The notes: generated by a model from the letters alone, not told the origin. Shown: positions 36,365-46,179, counted from the first letter of the stretch. The stretch is 64,000 nt of DNA from FEN-1297 sp963843605 (GCA_963843605.1 CAWJLA010000003.1:1-64000), one strand, 5' to 3'. Numbers and translations are program-made.

Positions 36365-37834
36365 TTATCTAGAATGATAGTTTGGTGCTTCTTTTGTAAT
36401 TATTACGTCATGAGGATGACTTTCCTTCAAACCGGCTAGGGTAATTTTAACAAATTTGGCTTTACTTTTTAAATCGGTTATATTCTTTACTCCGCAATAT
36501 CCCATAGCAGCACGCAATCCGCCGATCAGCTGGTAAATTGTATCCGATAGTGGCCCTTTATACGGAACCCTTCCTTCAACACCCTCAGGTACCAGTTTTG
36601 TAATGTCATCTTCAGCGTCCTGAAAATATCTGTCCTTGCTCCCCTCTTTCATCGCCGATAACGAACCCATGCCACGGTATGATTTAAAACTTCTTCCTTC
36701 AAAAAGTATTGTTTCCCCCGGACTTTCTTCAACTCCGGCGAAAAATCCGCCCATCATCACTGAGTCTGCTCCGGCAGCAATCGCTTTAGGAACATCACCT
36801 GTTTGTTTTATACCGCCGTCAGCAATCAACGGAATTCCTCTCTTATTGGTGGCACGGCTTACTTCATATATTGCGGATATTTGTGGCACACCAACTCCGG
36901 CAACCACTCTAGTGGTACAGATGGATCCTGGTCCTATACCTACTTTTATTGCGTCAACGCCGCAATCTAGTAGATCAAGTGCCGCCTCATAAGTGGCTAT
37001 ATTACCAGCTATTATCTGGTTATACTTAAATTTTCTTCTAGCCTCCTTAATCATCTTCATTACCCCTACAGAATGACCGTGTGCTGTATCAATGACAATA
37101 ACATCCGCTCCGGCTTTTGAAAGCGCATCCATTCTTTCAAGAGTATCCGGTGTAACTCCTACGGCTGCTCCCACCCTGAGCCTTCCATGCTGGTCCTTGC
37201 ATGCGTTGGGGTGCTTCTTCTTTTTCTGAATGTCTTTAAATGTAATTAGTCCTTTCAGGACACCGTTTCGATCAACCACAGGAAGTTTTTCAATTTTATA
37301 TTTTTGAAGTATTTTCTCCGCTTTCTCAAGATCTGTGTGTAACGGTGCTGTTATAAGATTTTCTTTTGTCATTAATTCACTTACTAACAGACTTTTGTTA
37401 GGTTCAAACCTTAAATCTCTGTTAGTTAAGATTCCAACTAATTTCCCTTTTTCATCCACAACCGGAATACCGGAGATACTATATCTTTTCATCATATCGA
37501 GTGCGTCGCCAATTGTTTGTTCAGAAGAAAGAGTAACAGGATCCCGTATCATACCGCTTTCGGATCTTTTTACCTTATCCACTTCGGATGCCTGAGCCTC
37601 GATGCTCATGTTCTTATGCAAAATCCCGATCCCGCCTTCCCTGGCAATTGCTACTGCCATGGCAGAACCTGTAACGGTATCCATCGCTGCTGAAATAAAA
37701 GGTATATTCAATTTTATTTCCGGAGTTAAATATGTAGCAAGATCTACTTCCCGGGGTAAAACAGCAGATTTTCCCGGTACTAAAAGCACATCGTCAAAAG
37801 TTAGTCCTTCTTGTAAATATAATTTTTCTTTCAT
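36365..37834 (-). CDS. guaB: IMP dehydrogenase
   Basis: A 489-residue enzyme that oxidises IMP to XMP, the committed step to GMP. It has the N-terminal GLTFDDVLLVPGKS, a CBS pair at about 95-205 (MIRDPVTLSSEQTIGDAL, LMTKENLITAPLHTDL), the catalytic loop GPGSICTTRVVAGVG with active-site Cys, and the flap around YRGMGSLSAM. Length and domain order are those of typical bacterial GuaB. It lies with purD in a minus-strand run of genes of purine interest but at 80 bp from the glycosyltransferase. Confidence 0.97.
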   Translation of the reverse strand: MKEKLYLQEGLTFDDVLLVPGKSAVLPREVDLATYLTPEIKLNIPFISAAMDTVTGSAMAVAIAREGGIGILHKNMSIEAQASEVDKVKRSESGMIRDPVTLSSEQTIGDALDMMKRYSISGIPVVDEKGKLVGILTNRDLRFEPNKSLLVSELMTKENLITAPLHTDLEKAEKILQKYKIEKLPVVDRNGVLKGLITFKDIQKKKKHPNACKDQHGRLRVGAAVGVTPDTLERMDALSKAGADVIVIDTAHGHSVGVMKMIKEARRKFKYNQIIAGNIATYEAALDLLDCGVDAIKVGIGPGSICTTRVVAGVGVPQISAIYEVSRATNKRGIPLIADGGIKQTGDVPKAIAAGADSVMMGGFFAGVEESPGETILFEGRSFKSYRGMGSLSAMKEGSKDRYFQDAEDDITKLVPEGVEGRVPYKGPLSDTIYQLIGGLRAAMGYCGVKNITDLKSKAKFVKITLAGLKESHPHDVIITKEAPNYHSR

Positions 37835-37860
37835 CTTCTTCCTTTTCTATTAAAATAAAA

Positions 37861-37879
37861 AAACCACATAAAGTGGTTT
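37861..37879 (-). terminator. Hairpin terminator after the acyl-CoA dehydrogenase gene
   Basis: AAACCAC / GTGGTTT around ATAAA, and on the minus strand followed by a T-rich run (TTTTTTTATTTT). It lies 10 bp beyond the stop of the dehydrogenase and before guaB, so guaB probably has its own promoter. Confidence 0.75.
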
Positions 37880-37888
37880 CCAAAATCT

Positions 37889-39058
37889 TTATTCAAAGGC
37901 AGCAAAGCCCGTAATATCTTCCCCTATAATTAAAGTGTGCATTTCATGAGTGCCCTCGTATGTTTTAACCGATTCCAGATTTATTGAATGGCGCATGACG
38001 GGATATTCGTCAATTATGCCGTTAGCCCCCAGAATCTCACGGGAAATCCTGGCTATATCCAAAGCTTTTTCACAGTTATTTCTTTTCGCCATAGAGACAT
38101 GCGTAAATTTCAATGCCCCGCTATCTTTTAACCTGCCGAGTTGTAAATTTAATAGCTGGGATTTGGTTATTTCGGTAAGCATATACACTAATTTTTCTTG
38201 AGTCATCTGATATGAAGCAATCGGTTTGCCAAACTGAATCCTGGATTTAGAATATTTTAAAGCAGTATCATAACAAGCCATTGCCGCTCCTATGACTCCC
38301 CATGCAATACCGTATCGGGCTTGGTTTAGGCACATCAAAGCATTTTTTAATCCTGTTGTTCCCGGTAAGATATTTTCTTCCGGAATAAAAACATTATCAA
38401 AGATTAATTCTGAAGTAACAGATGCCCGTAAAGAATGTTTCCCCTTCATTTCAGGAGCAGAAAATCCCTTCAAATTTTTTTCCACTAAAAATCCTCGAAC
38501 TTTATTGTCTATTTTAGCCCATACAACAGCAACATCGGCAATGGTTCCGTTGGTAATCCACATTTTAGCACCGTTTATGACGTATCCGTCTTTAACTTTT
38601 TCAGCTTTAGTTATCATACCGGAGGGGTTTGAACCGAAATCCGGTTCTGTAAGTCCGAAGCACCCAATTTTCTTTCCTTCACCAAGCAGAGGAAGCCAAA
38701 ATTCTTTTTGTTTTTCACTGCCGAATTTGAATATAGGATACATAACAAGTGCGCTTTGGACAGACACAAAACTACGTATTCCGCTATCTCCCCTTTCAAG
38801 TTCCTGCATTATTAAACCATAAGATACGCTATTTAATTCTGCACAATTATATTTTTGAGGAAATGTAGCTCCCAACAATCCCAAATCAGCCATTTTTGCC
38901 ACCAACTGCAGAGGGAAGCGGGAATTTCGGTTGTATTCTTCAATGATAGGAATTACTTCGCCGGATACGAATTCTCTAACGGTAGAACGAATCAATTTTT
39001 CTTCTTCGGACAGCAGGGAATCAATATTAAAATAATCCACACCGTCGAATTTAAACAT
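37889..39058 (-). CDS. Acyl-CoA dehydrogenase, glutaryl-CoA dehydrogenase-like
   Basis: A 389-residue FAD flavoenzyme. The N-terminal helical domain (EEKLIRSTVREFVSGEVIP) is followed by the FAD-binding beta domain (GCFGLTEPDFGSNPSGM, KMWITNG), and the C-terminal helical domain has the catalytic base Glu in KTYEGTHEMHTLIIG. ARYGIAWG and the RGDSGIRSFVSVQSALVMYPI segment are characteristic of the glutaryl-CoA dehydrogenase branch, which oxidises and decarboxylates glutaryl-CoA in lysine and tryptophan breakdown. A different short-chain acyl-CoA substrate remains possible; no pathway neighbours are present. Confidence 0.85.
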   Translation of the reverse strand: MFKFDGVDYFNIDSLLSEEEKLIRSTVREFVSGEVIPIIEEYNRNSRFPLQLVAKMADLGLLGATFPQKYNCAELNSVSYGLIMQELERGDSGIRSFVSVQSALVMYPIFKFGSEKQKEFWLPLLGEGKKIGCFGLTEPDFGSNPSGMITKAEKVKDGYVINGAKMWITNGTIADVAVVWAKIDNKVRGFLVEKNLKGFSAPEMKGKHSLRASVTSELIFDNVFIPEENILPGTTGLKNALMCLNQARYGIAWGVIGAAMACYDTALKYSKSRIQFGKPIASYQMTQEKLVYMLTEITKSQLLNLQLGRLKDSGALKFTHVSMAKRNNCEKALDIARISREILGANGIIDEYPVMRHSINLESVKTYEGTHEMHTLIIGEDITGFAAFE

Positions 39059-39239
39059 TGGTTCCTCATGTTTTGAATTTAAAAATTAAATTTAATAGAT
39101 ATTAGTTTTCTAAGCAATAAGTAATTTCCACTTAGGAGGACTAACATTTTTATGTTTTTATTATTTCGCCTAAAAAAGTGATTCGGAATGTGCCAATCCT
39201 CATATTGGTAGAATTTGATCTACTAACAAGAGTCAACAA

Positions 39240-39920
39240 TTAAAAGACAAACGGTATAAGTTTCCATGTCTTTTGCTTGTAATCTTCCCATTTGACACCG
39301 AATTCCTTATTCATTAATATTTCTTCGTCATGTATTCGCCATAATAATACAATTGCAGCCGAGGTACTAAGCATAACTGCAATTACAGAAGTGAAGGTTA
39401 GAGATATACCTAGTGTAAATATCATTATTCCTAAGTAACGAGGATGGCGGATAAATTTGAAAGGTCCTTCGGTAAGTAAATTATGATTTTCTTGTATTGT
39501 AACTTCCAAACTAAATTGTATTCCCAGATAAGCTTCAATAAAATGCATTAAAAGAAAACCGAATACGTATAAAACTATCCCTATATATCTGATAATAAAA
39601 TAATCATTTATTGTAATAATCTTTCTCCTGTCGCAAAAAGGAGCACTTAGTACTAATAAAATACTGATGATCTGTAAAAATATTACGGTAAAATGCTGTC
39701 TGGGAATATATTTAATTCCTTTATTTTTAGGTTTACCCACTTCAGGAATTTTATATGCCGCGTAGCCGTTCAAAAACAATACGACAGAAACAAACATAAT
39801 TCTGGGCATTAGAGAAAAGAAACCGGTTATATCGTCTAAGCCCCATCCAATTAATGGCAATAATATAAAGACTATTATTCCGATTAGAAATGTAAGAATG
39901 ATTCTAAATGGTTCTGACAT
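39240..39920 (-). CDS. Isoprenylcysteine carboxyl methyltransferase-family membrane protein
   Basis: A 226-residue protein with five or six membrane helices. The C-terminal half carries the family signature: KFIRHPRYLGIMIFTLG, with RHPxYxG binding S-adenosylmethionine, then RIHDEEILMNKEFG near the end. Bacterial members methylate small molecules or lipids, or have unknown substrates; prenylated proteins are not expected here. It stands alone, with the third MITE-like copy 20 bp upstream of its start, which may affect its promoter. Confidence 0.8.
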   Translation of the reverse strand: MSEPFRIILTFLIGIIVFILLPLIGWGLDDITGFFSLMPRIMFVSVVLFLNGYAAYKIPEVGKPKNKGIKYIPRQHFTVIFLQIISILLVLSAPFCDRRKIITINDYFIIRYIGIVLYVFGFLLMHFIEAYLGIQFSLEVTIQENHNLLTEGPFKFIRHPRYLGIMIFTLGISLTFTSVIAVMLSTSAAIVLLWRIHDEEILMNKEFGVKWEDYKQKTWKLIPFVF

Positions 39921-39940
39921 ATTACCCCTTTTGAAATATG

Positions 39941-40027
39941 GGCACTTCTAAAAACTATTTTTTATAAAAATTCAACGCAAAGAATACGCAATGTTCGCAG
40001 AGAATATTGAAGTTTTTAGAAGTGCCC
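39941..40027 (-). mobile_element. MITE-like element, copy 3 (inverted)
   Basis: An 87-bp copy in the opposite orientation: GGGCACTTCTAAAAACT at the left and AGTTTTTAGAAGTGCCC at the right, a perfect 17-bp terminal inverted repeat. The interior is the reverse complement of the others, ten bases shorter within the CTTTGCG region. Flanks are ATAT on both sides, a possible target duplication. It sits just upstream of the methyltransferase-family gene. Confidence 0.8.
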
Positions 40028-40200
40028 ATATTTTTATATCCTCTCACCTCTATTTAGCTTTTTAAATAAATCTATTTGACTGCTAATTTGTTTGTCGATT
40101 TGCAGATTATCGTGGAAATAACAATTTCTATTATTAAAACTTTAGAAAAACTTCTGTTATTTTTTCCTTTTTAAGATTTTAAATTAATAAAGAATAATTT

Positions 40201-40830
40201 TTATTTTAATCTGTAAGTCTGAGAGATCTCTTCCAAACCAGTTATACAAACACCCAAATCTTTTAATATTCCGTCGGCAATATTATAAATCCAACCGTGT
40301 ACCGCCAATTCTTGACCATGTTGCCATGCATTTTGCACAATTGTGGTATGGCAAACATTCGATACCTGTTCGATAATATTTAATTCGCATAATTTATTGA
40401 GTCTTGCTGTTTCATCTTCAATGGCATCTATTTTAGTTTCATAATATCTGTAAACATCTTTAATGTTACGCAGCCAATTATCTATTAAACCATGTTCTTT
40501 ATTCTCCATTGCGGCTTGGATACCTCCGCATCCATAATGTCCGCAGACTATAATATGTTTAACCTTCAATACCTCAACCGCATATTGAATTACCGACAAA
40601 CAATTCAGGTCTGTATGAACAACTACATTTGCGATATTTCTATGAACAAATACTTCTCCCGGCGGCATGCCCACAATTTGATTGGCAGGCACCCGGCTAT
40701 CGGAACAGCCGATCCAGAGATATTGCGGTTTCTGCTGTTGTGACAGGTTTCGAAAAAAATCCGGATCGTTTTCCTTAACTTTTTCCGCCCATTTTTTATT
40801 TTGTTCAAAAAGATTTTTTAATACTCTCAT
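40201..40830 (-). CDS. can: Beta-class carbonic anhydrase
   Basis: A 209-residue cytoplasmic zinc enzyme that interconverts CO2 and bicarbonate. The zinc ligands are visible as Cys in IGCSDSRVPANQ and His and Cys in HYGCGGIQAA, with the Asp-Arg dyad of CSDSR. VFVHRNIANVV is also conserved. The length matches E. coli Can. It stands alone between a GNAT gene and the MITE-like copy. Confidence 0.95.
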   Translation of the reverse strand: MRVLKNLFEQNKKWAEKVKENDPDFFRNLSQQQKPQYLWIGCSDSRVPANQIVGMPPGEVFVHRNIANVVVHTDLNCLSVIQYAVEVLKVKHIIVCGHYGCGGIQAAMENKEHGLIDNWLRNIKDVYRYYETKIDAIEDETARLNKLCELNIIEQVSNVCHTTIVQNAWQHGQELAVHGWIYNIADGILKDLGVCITGLEEISQTYRLK

Positions 40831-40922
40831 ATTTTTTATCTTGGTTATTTAATAATCTACTATTTTCGGATAAATACTAAATAGGAATTTATATTTTTTC
40901 CCGATTAACCATCTATAATAAT

Positions 40923-41381
40923 TTAATTACGTTTTGTTTCTTTTTCAAAACAGATGCTGTTATCTGTGTCTGCATATTGTCCGTAATTTGGAATTTGTTT
41001 ATATCCGTTTTTTGTATAAAGGCCTATAGCTTCCGGTTGTTTTTTCCCGGTTTCTAAGATGCATTTTGTAAATCCCAGCTCTAAAGCCCATTGTTCTAAT
41101 TCTTTTAATACTTTAGTGGCAATTTTTTCTCCTCTGAATTCGGGAGAAGTAAACATTCTTTTTATTTCGACGACATCTTCGGAGTATTCTTTTATTGCAC
41201 CGCATCCAACCGGAGCGCCGCCCGAATATGCTAAAACTACATATTTAATATTATCAATTTTATTATATTGGTCGTAAAATGAATGTTCTTCTCCATCCCT
41301 CTCTGCCAATTCGGTATCTAGTTTTCCGACTAACCGGACGAAATCGCTGTTGCCTGAATTTGTCCTTAAAATATTAACCAT
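40923..41381 (-). CDS. GNAT-family N-acetyltransferase
   Basis: A 152-residue single-domain acetyltransferase. The acetyl-CoA binding motif A is EIKRMFTSPEFRGEKIATKVLKE split as EIKRMFTSPEFRGEKIATK, preceded by the VGCGAIKEY strand and followed by KCILETGKKQPEAIGLYTKNGY (motif B). The layout is close to small RimI-like or PaiA-like transferases. Substrate unknown; the neighbours give no clue. Confidence 0.85.
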   Translation of the reverse strand: MVNILRTNSGNSDFVRLVGKLDTELAERDGEEHSFYDQYNKIDNIKYVVLAYSGGAPVGCGAIKEYSEDVVEIKRMFTSPEFRGEKIATKVLKELEQWALELGFTKCILETGKKQPEAIGLYTKNGYKQIPNYGQYADTDNSICFEKETKRN

Positions 41382-41591
41382 TATCTTTTCTTAATTTTTC
41401 ACAAAATTATAAATAATTCCAAAAGTTTTAAAACTTAAATAAAACATGAAGGATTTAGCTCACAAAGAAAAACGCCAATGTATTGAATGCTTTTACTTTA
41501 ATAGTTCTCTTTTAAAACTATCATGACTATTTTTTAGCATAATATCTATATTATCATTAAGATTCAGTTTATCGAAGACTTCATGACATAT

Positions 41592-42284
41592 TTAGCTAAT
41601 TGCAAAATTCACAATTGCGCTGGCATGAATAAATGTAGTATCAAATAATTGAACCGAAACATCACTCTGTTTTATAAGAATCGGTATTTCTGTACAGCCT
41701 AAAACAACTCCTTCAGCACCATTGGATATTAATTCATTAATTATGCTTATGTATTTTCCCTTGGTTTCCTCTTTGAATATTTCTTTTGACATTTCATTAA
41801 GGATTGAAGAATGTATAAACTTCCGGTCTTCAAAATCCGGAATAATCACTGAGATGCCATATTTAGAAAGTTTATCTTTATAAAAAGACTGCTCCATAGT
41901 TATTCTAGTACCAAGGAGTCCTACTTTTTTATATTTACATTGAGAGATAACCTTTGCAGTTTCTTCAGCAATATTAATGATGGGAATGTCTATAATTCTT
42001 TGGATATCGTCCGCAATTATATGCGGCGTATTTGCACAAAAGGCAATACAAACAGCTCCGGCTTTTTCAAGATTCGTAGTAATCTCGGTAAATTTTTTGG
42101 TTAGATCTCCCCACCCGTTAGGATCCGTAGGTGGAATAAATTCTGCAAAATTCACCGAATAAAGAAGGATTTTTGCTGAGTTCAGACCGCCCATTTTTTC
42201 ATTTATTTGTTGATTTATTAACCTGTAATAATCAACAGTTGAAACCCAAGTAGTACCGCCAATCAGGCCTATTGTTTTCATCAT
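41592..42284 (-). CDS. Aspartate/glutamate racemase family protein
   Basis: A 230-residue PLP-independent racemase. The N-terminus MKTIGLIGGTTWVSTVDYY is typical of aspartate racemases. The two catalytic Cys residues appear in IAFCANTPH (about 83) and VVLGCTEIPIL (about 196). It would interconvert L- and D-aspartate, or a related amino acid. Not MurI: the signature and context fit the RacD/YgeA branch. It stands alone. Confidence 0.9.
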   Translation of the reverse strand: MMKTIGLIGGTTWVSTVDYYRLINQQINEKMGGLNSAKILLYSVNFAEFIPPTDPNGWGDLTKKFTEITTNLEKAGAVCIAFCANTPHIIADDIQRIIDIPIINIAEETAKVISQCKYKKVGLLGTRITMEQSFYKDKLSKYGISVIIPDFEDRKFIHSSILNEMSKEIFKEETKGKYISIINELISNGAEGVVLGCTEIPILIKQSDVSVQLFDTTFIHASAIVNFAIS

Positions 42285-42433
42285 ATTACTCGAACTTTAA
42301 GGTTAAAAGAAGATATCTTAATAAGACTACTTTAATAAATAAAAAATAATTTTGACTCGCTTTCATTAGGAAAAGTTTCCCCGGCTTTTAAAAGAACACA
42401 AAAACATAATCTGGATCTGCTTAAAAAAATAAG

Positions 42434-42454
42434 AAGTGCCGCTCCCGGTCACTT
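42434..42454 (-). terminator. Hairpin terminator after the glycosidase gene
   Basis: On the minus strand AAGTGACCGG / CGGCACTT forms an imperfect stem and is followed by CTTATTTTTTT. It lies 40 bp beyond the stop of the large glycosidase-like gene. Confidence 0.7.
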
Positions 42455-42494
42455 TTATTTCTTTCGTTAATCATAATTCAAATTGACCGCAATA

Positions 42495-45008
42495 TCATTT
42501 TTTCTCTATTTGAATTTTATCCGGATTATTGCCGACGTTAAAATCGAAAATTATACTTCCGTTAGCGCTGCTTTTAATTCGCTTAAACATTTTATTATTC
42601 ACGGATATAGTAAAATAAGTTTTCGGCTCAAGTTTGTTAATTTGATAAACAAGGCTATTTGATTTTTTATACGTAGAAGATTGAATCCATGAATATTCGG
42701 CGGTATCCCATTTTAATATTTCAACCGACAAATTCTTTGAAGCTTTAACCTTGAGCGAGTACATATCATCTTTTCGATTAAAATAAATCATCTCATTCTT
42801 TGTTGAGTAAAAGCCGAAGTCTCGACTTGAAGTTATCTTGAACTGAGCATTTGAAATGTAGTAATTATTTGTAGACAGACCTATTTTTAGTTTGTCTTTT
42901 CTGAAATTATAAATTAACTCTGTTCCCGATAATTTTTCAGGAAGATGCGGATTTAAATACAATCTATTATAAAGAGGATCAACTCCGTATATCGATTTAT
43001 ATAAACCAACAATAGCCAGACTGTTTCCGGCTAGGATATCATCACCTAAACCATTTTGATTAACTCTTCCGTATCTTTGAAATGCCAAGCCGTCTTTTTG
43101 ATAACGGCTTAGAACATTATCTACATATTTTAACGCCAGATCGGGTTTATAATTTGCATATGCTGCTACACCTATGCTCCCCCATGATAAGAATATATCG
43201 CCGTTTTCATAGTTTGGAAAAGGAAATTGCCAGTCATTGCCTTCGCCAACCGCGTATGGATAAAGGCAAATCGGCCAGAAGAAAAGATTTTCATGATGAG
43301 TTTGTTCTTCAATCTTATCCAGAATTGCATCCCGTCTTGTAGTGTCATCGCAGATGCCGTATGCAATTGCCATAAGATTAACGGGAACTACGAGGTTGTC
43401 ACCGTGAATTGAATTATCCTTATCGCGCCAGTGAACGTACCATTTATTTCTGGCATCCCAGAAACCTCCGTTATCAGTAGATTTATTGAAGTTTTTTTTA
43501 AGATCAGCGGCATAAGATGAATAGTAATCTGCTTTTGCAGAATCATTTAATTGTTTTTCCACACCTGACCATAATGTAAGGGCATAATATAATTTCGCAT
43601 TAACAAATGCATTTTCGTATGAAGCCCAAATTATATCTATCCAGTCGCTGCCTCTTTTTTCCGAATGAGAATCAGTCATCATTTCTACAAGGTGATTACC
43701 GTTTGAATCTCTATTTAATATATAATTTAAAGCTTTTTCACAAGCTGTTTTGAAATTCGAGACCCATTTTAAATCCCCGCAAATGTTATAAAGTTCCGAA
43801 ACATTAGAAACAAAATCAGGATTTGAATCCATCAGATATCCCCATTGTGCTTCGTAAAAACCTTCTTTATTTACTGTCCCCGGCATTGCATCCTCATTTA
43901 GATAAGCCCAACGCGCCAAAACTCTTCCGTCAGGCTTAATAGCATTATCGCGATAATAATCAAGACATTGTTTGTAACCTTCTATATAACTTTCATCATC
44001 AATTCCGATTGCAAAATCAGCAATGTACTGTTCATGCAGACAAATAGGACCATACGGTGTATGCCAGCTATTTCCGCCGAATAGTTTTTTATCTATAACA
44101 CCGATTCTTGCAACTGTATTTAATATATTAGCCACATCTTTCCCGTTAATTCCGGCCAAATTACCCCTATTATATTCTTTATTATAATCAAGATATGACA
44201 AAGTAATAGTCTGGTTATAATTGCCTTTTGATACTTTGAAGGAATCCCAAACATCTGTTTTGCCTCGTATAAATCTGCTTCTTTTTTCAGCTTCGTAACG
44301 GCATGTCAATTCGCTGTCGGAAACGGAGATATTGTAAATCAACTTATCGTCAATGGAACGCGTGTACTTCATTGCCACTTGTTTTCCGGGAACTGAAACT
44401 GAAACTTTAAAAGAATTGCCTGTTTCACTATTCCAGAAAGTAGAGCAGTCTGAATGCACGCCATACGTGCATAGTTTCTGATTAAAAAGATAAAACCAGG
44501 CTAAACCGCCGTAACCAAGGAAAGCACCGTTCCAGGTATTTATATTATTAAAATTAAATGATGGAAATCCGGCGTCTTCTATAGTTAAAGATTTGGGGAA
44601 TTTTCTTGCAATATCAAATATGATATCGCTATCGGTAATTAAAAATTTCCAGGTTTCTAAAACAGGATTATCATTATTTCCATATTTTATATTACTCACT
44701 GTCACAGTATTTTTTTCAATATTGATTGCCGGAACTGAATTGAGTTTTAGTGTTGAGTACGTATCGGCGGCAGTTTTTATTTCCGAGAAAATTCCTGCCG
44801 GTCCGGAAATTACGGTTTGTCCGTTAACTTTTAATTCCGAAATATTGCATTCTCTGTTATAATTAAGGGTAATCATAATTTTACTATTACCAAAAGTTAC
44901 TACTTTATCCGGCGAATTATTTTTAATAATGATATTCCCGGCATTACAAATAATGCCGGTAAAAAGAAATATCATCAACAACTCAAGTTTGAGGTATTTC
45001 AATTTCAT
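42495..45008 (-). CDS. Secreted six-hairpin glycosidase-like protein
   Basis: An 837-residue exported protein. A signal peptide (to about 23) is followed by a beta-rich domain (about 25-270), then a long helical region (about 290-640) with features of an (alpha/alpha)6 glycosidase: SWHTPYGPICLHEQYIADF, a stretch of paired helices, HGDNLVVPVNLMAIAYGI and FLSWGSIGVAAYAN. A C-terminal beta part closes it (HLPEKLSGTELIYNFRKDKL), as in GH65/GH78/GH94-type enzymes. Acid and base residues cannot be assigned with confidence. It is probably a periplasmic or surface glycan hydrolase or phosphorylase; the GH family is not determined. Confidence 0.65.
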   Translation of the reverse strand: MKLKYLKLELLMIFLFTGIICNAGNIIIKNNSPDKVVTFGNSKIMITLNYNRECNISELKVNGQTVISGPAGIFSEIKTAADTYSTLKLNSVPAINIEKNTVTVSNIKYGNNDNPVLETWKFLITDSDIIFDIARKFPKSLTIEDAGFPSFNFNNINTWNGAFLGYGGLAWFYLFNQKLCTYGVHSDCSTFWNSETGNSFKVSVSVPGKQVAMKYTRSIDDKLIYNISVSDSELTCRYEAEKRSRFIRGKTDVWDSFKVSKGNYNQTITLSYLDYNKEYNRGNLAGINGKDVANILNTVARIGVIDKKLFGGNSWHTPYGPICLHEQYIADFAIGIDDESYIEGYKQCLDYYRDNAIKPDGRVLARWAYLNEDAMPGTVNKEGFYEAQWGYLMDSNPDFVSNVSELYNICGDLKWVSNFKTACEKALNYILNRDSNGNHLVEMMTDSHSEKRGSDWIDIIWASYENAFVNAKLYYALTLWSGVEKQLNDSAKADYYSSYAADLKKNFNKSTDNGGFWDARNKWYVHWRDKDNSIHGDNLVVPVNLMAIAYGICDDTTRRDAILDKIEEQTHHENLFFWPICLYPYAVGEGNDWQFPFPNYENGDIFLSWGSIGVAAYANYKPDLALKYVDNVLSRYQKDGLAFQRYGRVNQNGLGDDILAGNSLAIVGLYKSIYGVDPLYNRLYLNPHLPEKLSGTELIYNFRKDKLKIGLSTNNYYISNAQFKITSSRDFGFYSTKNEMIYFNRKDDMYSLKVKASKNLSVEILKWDTAEYSWIQSSTYKKSNSLVYQINKLEPKTYFTISVNNKMFKRIKSSANGSIIFDFNVGNNPDKIQIEKK

Positions 45009-45272
45009 ATTGTATTTTAAAGATTTATTAAGTTTGGTAAAGAATTATTTTTGATACGGTTAATTTACAAATTATCATTCAATTTAAATTAATGTATCAC
45101 TGCAGATTGAGCAATTATAAAAGTTATCGGATTTTCACCTTAACCGAAAGAAGATCATGATTAAAACACTCGTGATTATATTTACATGTTGAATTATATT
45201 TCAATTATACTGGAAATTGAATCTTCCGAGTTTTAGTTTAGCTTTTACGCACAGAGAGATAGAACAAAGTAT

Positions 45273-45440
45273 TTAAATTTCCTGAGCCGTCATAGAGACT
45301 CTTTTATAACTTGATAACAGAGGTTTAATTTTATCCATAACTTTTAAAATATTTTGAGTAGTTTCTTTTTGCACATCCTTTGGATTTATCATATAGATGC
45401 GATGAATGTTCTCAGCGGAATTAATCTTTATAATTTTTTA
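45273..45440 (-). pseudogene. Possible C-terminal fragment of an AMP-binding acyl-CoA synthetase
   Basis: On the minus strand a 55-codon open stretch without a start encodes NPKDVQKETTQNILKVMDK followed by IKPLLSSYKRVSMTAQEI and a stop. The 'l..yKrv...ei' pattern resembles the end of AMP-forming long-chain acyl-CoA ligases just before the 'PKTxxGKi' motif, which is missing. This is a weak resemblance over few residues and could be chance. Confidence 0.25.
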
Positions 45441-45625
45441 TGAGCCGGTCTCCGGATAGTTAGGCACATGTAACCGAGATTAACTCCTTCAGGACCGGTT
45501 GCACCGGCCAGGCTCGATAACTTTTAATAAGTAAGCCGTAAAATTGCTCAAACACCAAATGCTCTGATTTATCTAGCGCATTACCGCAACGGGTCCGAAG
45601 AGAATTGTTAAATTATATTTAAGAA

Positions 45626-45760
45626 TTATAAATTTCTTACATCAACGAAGGCACCTTCGTTCCTCGCATAATAATAAATTCCGCTTGATAGATTACTTCC
45701 AATAAATTTCATTTCATATTTGCATGATTGTTTTTCTTCATTAACCGGTATCGACGTTTC
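45626..45760 (-). pseudogene. Remnant of a T9SS C-terminal sorting domain
   Basis: Between two stops on the minus strand, about 45 codons encode ETSIPVNEEKQSCKYEMKFI then GSNLSSGIYYYARNEGAF and VDVRNL. This is the last half of a type A sorting domain; compare TLVNEEKRPGNYRIIFNASG and LSSGLYFCRM in the intact protein at 50807. No upstream body of the protein remains in frame. It shows that a T9SS cargo gene once lay here. Confidence 0.7.
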
Positions 45761-46143
45761 TCAGATCTAAATATCATAATTTTTTATCTTAATAAAACCT
45801 TTTTGTTGATTAGTTTAATCTATTATAATATTGAAAAGAAATGATCAATATTTTTATTTATTTGATATCATAGCAAATCCAATTTTTGATTCTTATAAAA
45901 AATGACGTTATGCGTTTAACCAGTCGCCCAATTTACCCGAAGTTTGTGGGAATAAGAGTCTCTATTTAATTCAACTTGCTGAAAATATGAAGAATGATTG
46001 CCGGATCCGTTCACCATAAACAACTCTGTGGGAATGTAATAATAACACCGAAAATACTTTAATTTGCAGAACATGATATTGTAGCAACTTAGACTGAATG
46101 GTCATAGACTTTTCTAAAATAAATGTTTCGATGTAAATTATTA

Positions 46144-46179
46144 TTGACATTGTGTACATTTTCTTTTACATTGCGTACA
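46144..46179 (+). promoter_or_regulatory. Promoter with paired operator repeats for the XRE operon
   Basis: TTGACA at 46144 and TACATT at 46167 are spaced by 17 bp, a good sigma-70-like pair. Overlapping both boxes are two direct repeats, ACATTGTGTACA (46147-46158) and ACATTGCGTACA (46168-46179), 11 of 12 bases identical, 21 bp or two helical turns apart. This is the expected form of an operator for the XRE regulator encoded in the operon, giving autorepression. Confidence 0.6.

Larger units (their letters stand above)
45009..46143. other. Gene-poor region with remnants of dead genes
   Basis: About 1.1 kb without an intact gene. It holds a possible acyl-CoA synthetase fragment (45273-45440) and the tail of a T9SS-sorted protein (45626-45760), listed separately. 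The stretch 45441-45620 contains several short GC-rich inverted repeats (for example CCGGTGCAACCGG on the minus strand) that I cannot assign. The region separates the chromosomal genes from the cassette array starting at 46911. Confidence 0.6.

Noticed and set aside
45455..45470. A lone GTTAGGC box at 45458
   Set aside because: No attC-like body flanks it; a 7-mer is expected by chance.
45441..45625. Group II intron or riboswitch fragment suggested by GC-rich inverted repeats
   Set aside because: No domain V, reverse transcriptase or known riboswitch core could be recognised.
45905..46050. Possible degraded attC-like site in the reverse orientation (ATGCGTTTAACCAGTCGCCC)
   Set aside because: The resemblance to GCGTTTCTACCCGACCGC covers only about 20 bp, and the rest of the repeat cannot be aligned by eye.
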